Below, piece by piece: positions 25,001 to 27,321 of a stretch of DNA of 27,321 nucleotides (position 1 is its first letter; every line of letters starts with the position of its first letter). The DNA is from an uncultured Clostridia bacterium. GTDB lineage: Bacteria > Bacillota > Clostridia > Christensenellales > Borkfalkiaceae. The stretch covers positions 1 through 27,321 of the forward strand of contig CALGVF010000055.1 of NCBI GenBank assembly GCA_937920115.1, in the 5' to 3' direction. Made by a program: the position numbers and the translations under genes. The notes below the pieces were generated by a model. The model was not told where the DNA came from. It made no database searches and was given only the letters and a program-made list of their open reading frames with translations.

Positions 25001-25284
25001 GACAAAGCAAGGTCGGCTTCCGTCGTTTCGACGTATTCGTCCCCTTCTTTTACGAACAGTTTGTCGCACCCGTCGCACTTGTAGTGACTTTTCACCCCCG
25101 CTTTAACGCAAGTGGAAGCAACCGCTTTCACTTCCTTGTAGACATGCTCGTGAATGCTCGTCGATTCGCTTTCGCTTCCCGACGTCGTTCCGCCCTGATC
25201 GCCGCCGTCATCGAAGCACGCAACCATCGCAAACATCGTCGCAAAACACAAAATCAGAGCAAGTACGATCGATTTGATTTTCAT
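22015..25284 (-). CDS. Surface lipoprotein with Ig-like domains and two beta-helix modules
   Basis: This 1089-residue lipoprotein has lipobox MVAC (Cys 23) and an acidic/Ser-rich tether to about 45. Residues 46-100 carry a His/Cys pattern (STCVKAGVKSHYKCDGC) of the knuckle type seen in Clostridia surface proteins. Ig/MBG-like domains run from about 101 to 337. A segment with HVLESWNTE and CVCG (355-358) and an Ig-like domain (about 373-452) are closely similar to the 19061-21784 product. Beta-helix module 1 is about 453-680 (GFAGTLDGR at 512). Two Ig-like linkers (about 681-860) lead to module 2, about 864-1089 (GFAGTLDGR at 919). No catalytic motif is recognised. As the first gene of the block, next to the divergent AraC gene, it may be the most highly expressed product. 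Glycan binding or adhesion is inferred. Confidence 0.87.
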   Translation of the reverse strand: MKIKSIVLALILCFATMFAMVACFDDGGDQGGTTSGSESESTSIHEHVYKEVKAVASTCVKAGVKSHYKCDGCDKLFVKEGDEYVETTEADLALSLAAHSFNGIAVKTNPSKVVYTAFEEFDLTGIKVVKTCSVAGCNGEEVAADEVSFAYEKEDADKLTADMTKVVVESAGYKTDLAITVNKIVVKLPVIESKEYTGEAQVAVVPESELYTVTENNGGTVIGKYDVKLTLKDSVNYAFEGVEGAVATVKFEITKVTNEITMPESIADIECFGEPTIGATAKENANITYVYAITKDGEYGAKPEDGFVAGTYYVKAVAAETDNYKETVSAPMSFNVKHVLESWNTEGTDADVGVCVCGSKIEDVKFSKKVTDEANDIILSAETNAITLGGVSEYKTVKSIKYGDLDLGSDITALAIPEEINDAPHGEQILTVVVTDKYGFDHTVSVPVTIVTKSITTYTELTDCVTYKAERGTTAAGEDKYNEGKYFILANDINVTGSYSASGINWTNSGRGFAGTLDGRDHSLIGGNMWAGGLFGAIAGGTVKNIKFEKINAAGGNGRTLIAGSLFNATLDNVEIYITDSSNGVKKNLPIVIGPFFGILASHPVENVTLNKVKIDATGFALPWIIGGHTINSDPDRYHFTNVEIIADSVDCFTSGNAGKLYLDAIPGITFKLNGSVDATEKLDPKEFNDSYEYSYVFEGSWARYTELKSVTLNNVDITENVTLLTNTLVFGSLSEFVTEDMYNTTLSFIVEFDVGEESSVKVSLNIEVLDENVYVTLTENQDIILKDSTGEKTTFELNLGEDLQNAMINKVVLNDEELEFADGTVTISDNMKNGTHGSCNLIVLAVKDGTNYKVTVPVTIVTESISTFDRLKELVGIKTTTDAADIEKGKGKYYILAEDINAVQYSAGAGGNITNHAGFAGTLDGRGNKLIGGTTGGHGLFGGLYGGTIKNITFEGVTYGGGRWNSLIANNIFGATMENVTITVANELDMSGIDTDLTEAEWNNRGLIAFGHTQGLKMTDVTIEAKNAKLFTLFGTGSLSCQKGQYTCSNVNVTVKGLKYLGRTKNTDGTSVGLGMDEVSNLTVTIAE

Positions 25285-25325
25285 GATTTTTCCTCCATAT
25301 TTTTTTTGATTTTATTTAACCCGTT

Positions 25326-25366
25326 AAGGGACTCTTTTCGTCGAAGACGAAAAGAAGGGTACCCTT
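25326..25366 (-). promoter_or_regulatory. Leader stem-loop upstream of the surface lipoprotein gene
   Basis: TCTTTTCGTC (25333-25342) and GACGAAAAGA (25346-25355) form a perfect 10-bp stem around a 3-base loop. AAGGG (25326-25330) and CCCTT (25362-25366) can extend it, and AAGGGTACCCTT (25355-25366) is itself a 12-bp palindrome that could form an alternative fold. It lies in the predicted 5' leader of the minus-strand operon. No U-run follows on that strand, so it is more likely an RNA stability, attenuation or protein-binding element than a terminator. Confidence 0.6.
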
Positions 25367-25399
25367 CCCGAATTTTTCAGACTTTTGCGTTTAGTTTAC

Positions 25400-25428
25400 T
25401 TGCATTATAACGCCGTTTGCGATATAAT
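25400..25428 (+). promoter_or_regulatory. Sigma-A-type promoter of the AraC-family gene
   Basis: TTGCAT (25400-25405) and TATAAT (25423-25428) are separated by exactly 17 bases. Transcription would start near 25435. A TTG at 25417 in the same frame would then lie upstream of the transcript, supporting the ATG at 25501 as the regulator's start. Confidence 0.7.
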
Positions 25429-25432
25429 AATT
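25404..25432 (-). promoter_or_regulatory. Putative promoter of the minus-strand carbohydrate operon
   Basis: The minus strand has a perfect TATAAT at 25409-25404. At 17-bp spacing the -35 position reads AATTAT (25432-25427), a poor match, as expected of an activator-dependent promoter. The -10 overlaps the -35 of the divergent regulator promoter, so the two may compete. TTTGCG occurs twice (25384-25389 and 25416-25421), 32 bases apart on the same face of the helix, and could be regulator half-sites. Confidence 0.5.
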
Positions 25433-25500
25433 GTACAATAATCTCATTTTTTTGTAAAATTCTATCAACAATATTATTATCCGCCAAAAACAATATTAGT

Positions 25501-26433
25501 ATGAGAACAAATTATCCGAAATATCTCGAAAGACACAAAAATCCGTTTTATACGCTTGACGACGCGTCCGCATTTTCGCAGGGGTTTGCATACTACCACA
25601 ATCGCGAATACCCTATTTTAATGCACGCCCATAACTATTACGAACTTAACATCGTAACGAGAGGCGAATGCAGACATTATTTCAACAACAGAAGCCACCC
25701 CGCAAAAACGGGCGACGTATTTATGATTCCGCCTTACGCCGAGCACGGCTACTGGTCGAACGATAAGAACACCAAACTCTTTCACCTCATAATAAACAAC
25801 AATATATTGACGGACTACAAGATGCAACTGAGCAGATATCCGGGAATAAAAATTCTCTTCGAGGTCGAGCCGCAGATACGACAGGCATTCAACAATTTAC
25901 CCCTCAATATGAATATCCCCGAAGACCTTCTGAACGATTTTACAGGCGATTTCGAGGGACTTATAGCGTTGGATAAGGAAAAGTCGGAAGACGGCGGCGT
26001 TATGTTCGAATTAAAAACGGTATGTCTCTTATGCAAATTAGCGAAGATGATATCGCAAAATTACGCGGTAACGGACGACAGACCCGACAACACCGCGGAC
26101 TATATTATTTTAAAGACCACGCAATATATGGAAGAGAATTATTATTCCAAGATAACGGTAGACGACCTGTCGAAAATCGTGAATATGTCCACGCCCAACT
26201 TTTTCAGATATTTCAAAAAGGTATTCAACACGTCGCCCATGGAATATCTCAAAAAGATACGAATTTCGCACGCCACGGCGATGTTGTCATCCACCGACAA
26301 ATCCATATCGTTCATCGCTCAGGAATGCGGATTTTTCGACGCGTCGCATTTTACCCACGCATTCGAGCAATCGACGAACATGAAGCCGAAGGAATTTCGC
26401 ATAAAGTCCAAAATAGACCCGAACGGCAACTGA
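25501..26433 (+). CDS. AraC-family transcriptional regulator
   Basis: This 310-residue protein has a cupin-like sensor domain (about 25-100, with HAHNYYELNIVTRGECRHYF and GDVFMIPPYAEHGYW) and a C-terminal AraC/XylS DNA-binding domain (about 205-304). The first helix-turn-helix is near 219-240 (ITVDDLSKIVNMSTPNFFRYF), with the second near 267-290 (SISFIAQECGFFDASHFTHAF) and the conserved KPKEFR end. The ATG at 25501 lies downstream of the predicted transcription start; it has no good ribosome binding site, so expression may be low. It is divergent from the whole carbohydrate block and alone on its strand. It is therefore the probable local sugar-responsive activator of that block. The effector is unknown. 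Confidence 0.9.
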   Translation: MRTNYPKYLERHKNPFYTLDDASAFSQGFAYYHNREYPILMHAHNYYELNIVTRGECRHYFNNRSHPAKTGDVFMIPPYAEHGYWSNDKNTKLFHLIINNNILTDYKMQLSRYPGIKILFEVEPQIRQAFNNLPLNMNIPEDLLNDFTGDFEGLIALDKEKSEDGGVMFELKTVCLLCKLAKMISQNYAVTDDRPDNTADYIILKTTQYMEENYYSKITVDDLSKIVNMSTPNFFRYFKKVFNTSPMEYLKKIRISHATAMLSSTDKSISFIAQECGFFDASHFTHAFEQSTNMKPKEFRIKSKIDPNGN

Positions 26434-26536
26434 CCGAGTTTAAAGAAAAATAAACCGCATCGGCTATAAGCCAAACACTGTTTGATACACACCTCAAAAT
26501 ATGGGCTTTATCGCCTAAAACACTACCGTTGATTGT

Positions 26537-26609
26537 AAGACGTGTGCTTGTCTTTTATACAAGTCGGCTCGGCTTCGCCTCGCCGAAGACAAGCACACGT
26601 CTTTTTTTT
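26537..26609 (+). terminator. Strong intrinsic terminator of the AraC gene
   Basis: AAGACGTGTGCTTGTC (26537-26552) pairs perfectly with GACAAGCACACGTCTT (26588-26603), 16 bp, around a 35-base GC-rich loop. The run of eight T at 26602-26609 follows at once. It lies about 100 bases after the AraC stop. On the minus strand no U-run follows it. Confidence 0.85.
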
Positions 26610-26782
26610 AACCCATTAGTTAAACTGACTCATCTACCCGTCCGTTTCGGCAATTCGTTGTTAGTTGCTCGCTCTATTGATTCGTTTTTCTCGACTGCTC
26701 ATAGTTAATTTATACCACGTAAACAAAACGAGTTCTTTCGCTCACACCATTAAAGGAATTTCTGTTGCAATTTTGAAACAAA

Positions 26783-26843
26783 CCGAAGACGCGGAAGTTT
26801 GCCGCTGAACCGCTTGGCAAATCTTCCGCGTTTCGTTCTTCGG
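26783..26843 (-). terminator. Hairpin terminator downstream of the small sigma-like gene
   Basis: CGCGGAAG + TTTGCC (26790-26803) pairs with GGCAAA + CTTCCGCG (26816-26830) with one bulged T. CCGAAGA (26783-26789) and TCTTCGG (26837-26843) extend the base across a 6-base bulge. On the minus strand TTTGTTT follows; on the plus strand CTTTTATTT follows. It may work in both directions between the convergent genes. Confidence 0.65.
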
Positions 26844-26887
26844 CTTTTATTTCAGTTTTTCTGTTTTCGTATCGCTTATCGCTGCCA

Positions 26888-27196
26888 CTACTTTTCGATT
26901 TCTTTTTGTTTTTCGTAAAGAAATTCAAGCAACTTTCTGTTGATTTTGTATATGTACGTTTGCGAATATCCCATATCGTAAGAAACACCTTCTTGTGTGT
27001 TTTCTTTAAGGTATAAGTTGACGTATAAGTCGATTAAATTAGGATTTGCCGTTGTCATCAAGTTGTTGTAGCGTTTAATTTTTTCTTCGATTTCGCACCT
27101 TATATTAAGCCCCGACAGTTTCTCGAACGACTCTTTTCTCGAAAAATAGTAACGTATATCTCTTAAATCGGCTCGTATTTCTTGTATCGTTTTCAT
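26888..27196 (-). CDS. Sigma-70 region 4-like / phage-type helix-turn-helix protein
   Basis: This 102-residue protein starts at an ATG with AAGGAG about 10 bases upstream. The N-terminal half is charged and helical (about 1-45, IRADLRDIRYYFSRKE). Residues about 55-95 have the pattern IDLYVNLYLKENTQEGVSYDMGYSQTYIYKI in two parts, matching a region-4-like helix-turn-helix (T-x-E then a G-Y/F-S-x-x-Y-I recognition helix). Similar short proteins occur as late-gene activators or sigma-like regulators in phages and integrated elements, and also on chromosomes. It is separated from the AraC gene by two hairpins and transcribed toward it. The precise family is not certain. Confidence 0.68.
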   Translation of the reverse strand: MKTIQEIRADLRDIRYYFSRKESFEKLSGLNIRCEIEEKIKRYNNLMTTANPNLIDLYVNLYLKENTQEGVSYDMGYSQTYIYKINRKLLEFLYEKQKEIEK

Positions 27197-27225
27197 TTTT
27201 TGCTTTTCTCCTTATATTTTTTATC

Positions 27226-27321
27226 TCAAAGCCGCTTTTTATCCGACTTTTCCTTTTTGAATTGTTCCATAAAGTAGGCTATAAGTTGATTATTCATATC
27301 TTTTACGTAATTTGCGGTATA
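27226..27321 (-). CDS. C-terminal end of a small ORF cut by the right edge
   Basis: The minus-strand frame ending in TGA at 27226-27228 is open to the window edge (31 residues; ends FKKEKSDKKRL). It is rich in Lys/Glu and helical, and its stop is 29 bases before the next start, so it is likely co-transcribed with 26888-27196. Nothing identifies its function, and the short visible length leaves chance open. Confidence 0.4.
   Translation of the reverse strand, partial: YTANYVKDMNNQLIAYFMEQFKKEKSDKKRL

Larger units (their letters stand above)
26434..26887. other. Intergenic region between convergent genes
   Basis: This 454-base stretch has no credible gene. It holds two stem-loops (26537-26609 and 26783-26843), described separately. 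The remaining sequence is AT-rich and I see no RNA gene or repeat in it. A minus-strand open frame at 26710-26988 is a low-complexity overlap with the better gene at 26888-27196 and was not called. Confidence 0.7.

Noticed and set aside
24271..25410. Plus-strand open frame (379 codons) opposite the surface lipoprotein gene
   Set aside because: Arg/Phe-rich shadow of the minus-strand gene, with no recognisable domain. The opposite strand has a lipobox and conserved modules.
25417..25500. Upstream TTG start for the AraC gene
   Set aside because: The TTG lies within the promoter (between -35 and -10) and upstream of the expected transcript start. The added residues have no AraC-like character.
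26537..26609. The long inverted repeat as a MITE or attachment site
   Set aside because: A single copy, a T-run directly after it and its location after the AraC gene are better explained by a terminator.
26710..26988. Minus-strand 92-codon open frame
   Set aside because: It overlaps the better supported 26888-27196 gene in another frame and reads through a hairpin. Its composition is low-complexity Lys/Ser/Asn.

Overview
The window reads as a chromosomal carbohydrate-utilisation locus from an anaerobic, gut-type Clostridia (Bacillota). The evidence is lipoprotein signal peptides with short lipoboxes, AAGGAGG-type ribosome binding sites, a MalF/MalG-type sugar ABC importer and secreted Ig-like/beta-helix surface proteins. 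Moderate GC and protein style would fit a Christensenellales-like lineage, but that placement is a guess. No rRNA, tRNA, CRISPR array or insertion sequence was found.

Layout. About 25 kb (1-25284) is a co-directional minus-strand gene block with very short junctions (4-bp overlap to about 20 bp), except for two gaps of roughly 85-90 bp that hold stem-loops. In transcription order it holds: a lipoprotein with Ig-like and two beta-helix modules (22015-25284); an unannotated 43-codon small ORF (21798-21929); a paralogous secreted beta-helix protein (19061-21784); a sugar-binding lipoprotein (17248-18969); two ABC permeases (16285-17244, 15240-16274); a large secreted Ig/lectin-like protein (12188-15220); a DUF4838 lipoprotein (10145-12181); another Ig/beta-helix lipoprotein (7997-10135); then four intracellular glycosidase-type genes: GH2-like, GH95, DUF1680/GH127-like and a GH20-like gene cut by the left edge. 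Divergent from the block is an AraC-family regulator (25501-26433, plus strand). A 216-bp intergenic region between them has overlapping divergent promoters and a leader hairpin.

How it may work (inference). Surface lipoproteins and secreted beta-helix/Ig proteins bind or sit at the target glycan, and the DUF4838 lipoprotein may act on it outside the cell. The binding protein and two permeases import oligosaccharides, and the cytoplasmic enzymes remove terminal residues. GH95 suggests alpha-L-fucose or alpha-L-galactose, the GH20-like enzyme suggests hexosamine or related sugars, and the DUF1680 protein suggests beta-L-arabinofuranose. No ABC ATPase is present, so a shared MsmK-type ATPase encoded elsewhere is likely. 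The AraC protein probably senses the sugar and activates the minus-strand promoter, whose -35 element is weak.

Right end. After the regulator come a strong intrinsic terminator and a second hairpin between convergent genes. Then come a 102-residue sigma-region-4-like protein and the C-terminal end of another small minus-strand ORF, which may mark the edge of a different, possibly phage-related, segment.

Most notable items: the 43-residue small ORF translationally coupled to the surface protein gene; two copies of an intergenic stem-loop/leader cassette; and five GFAGTLDGR-type beta-helix modules in three surface proteins, including a 119-bp perfect internal repeat.
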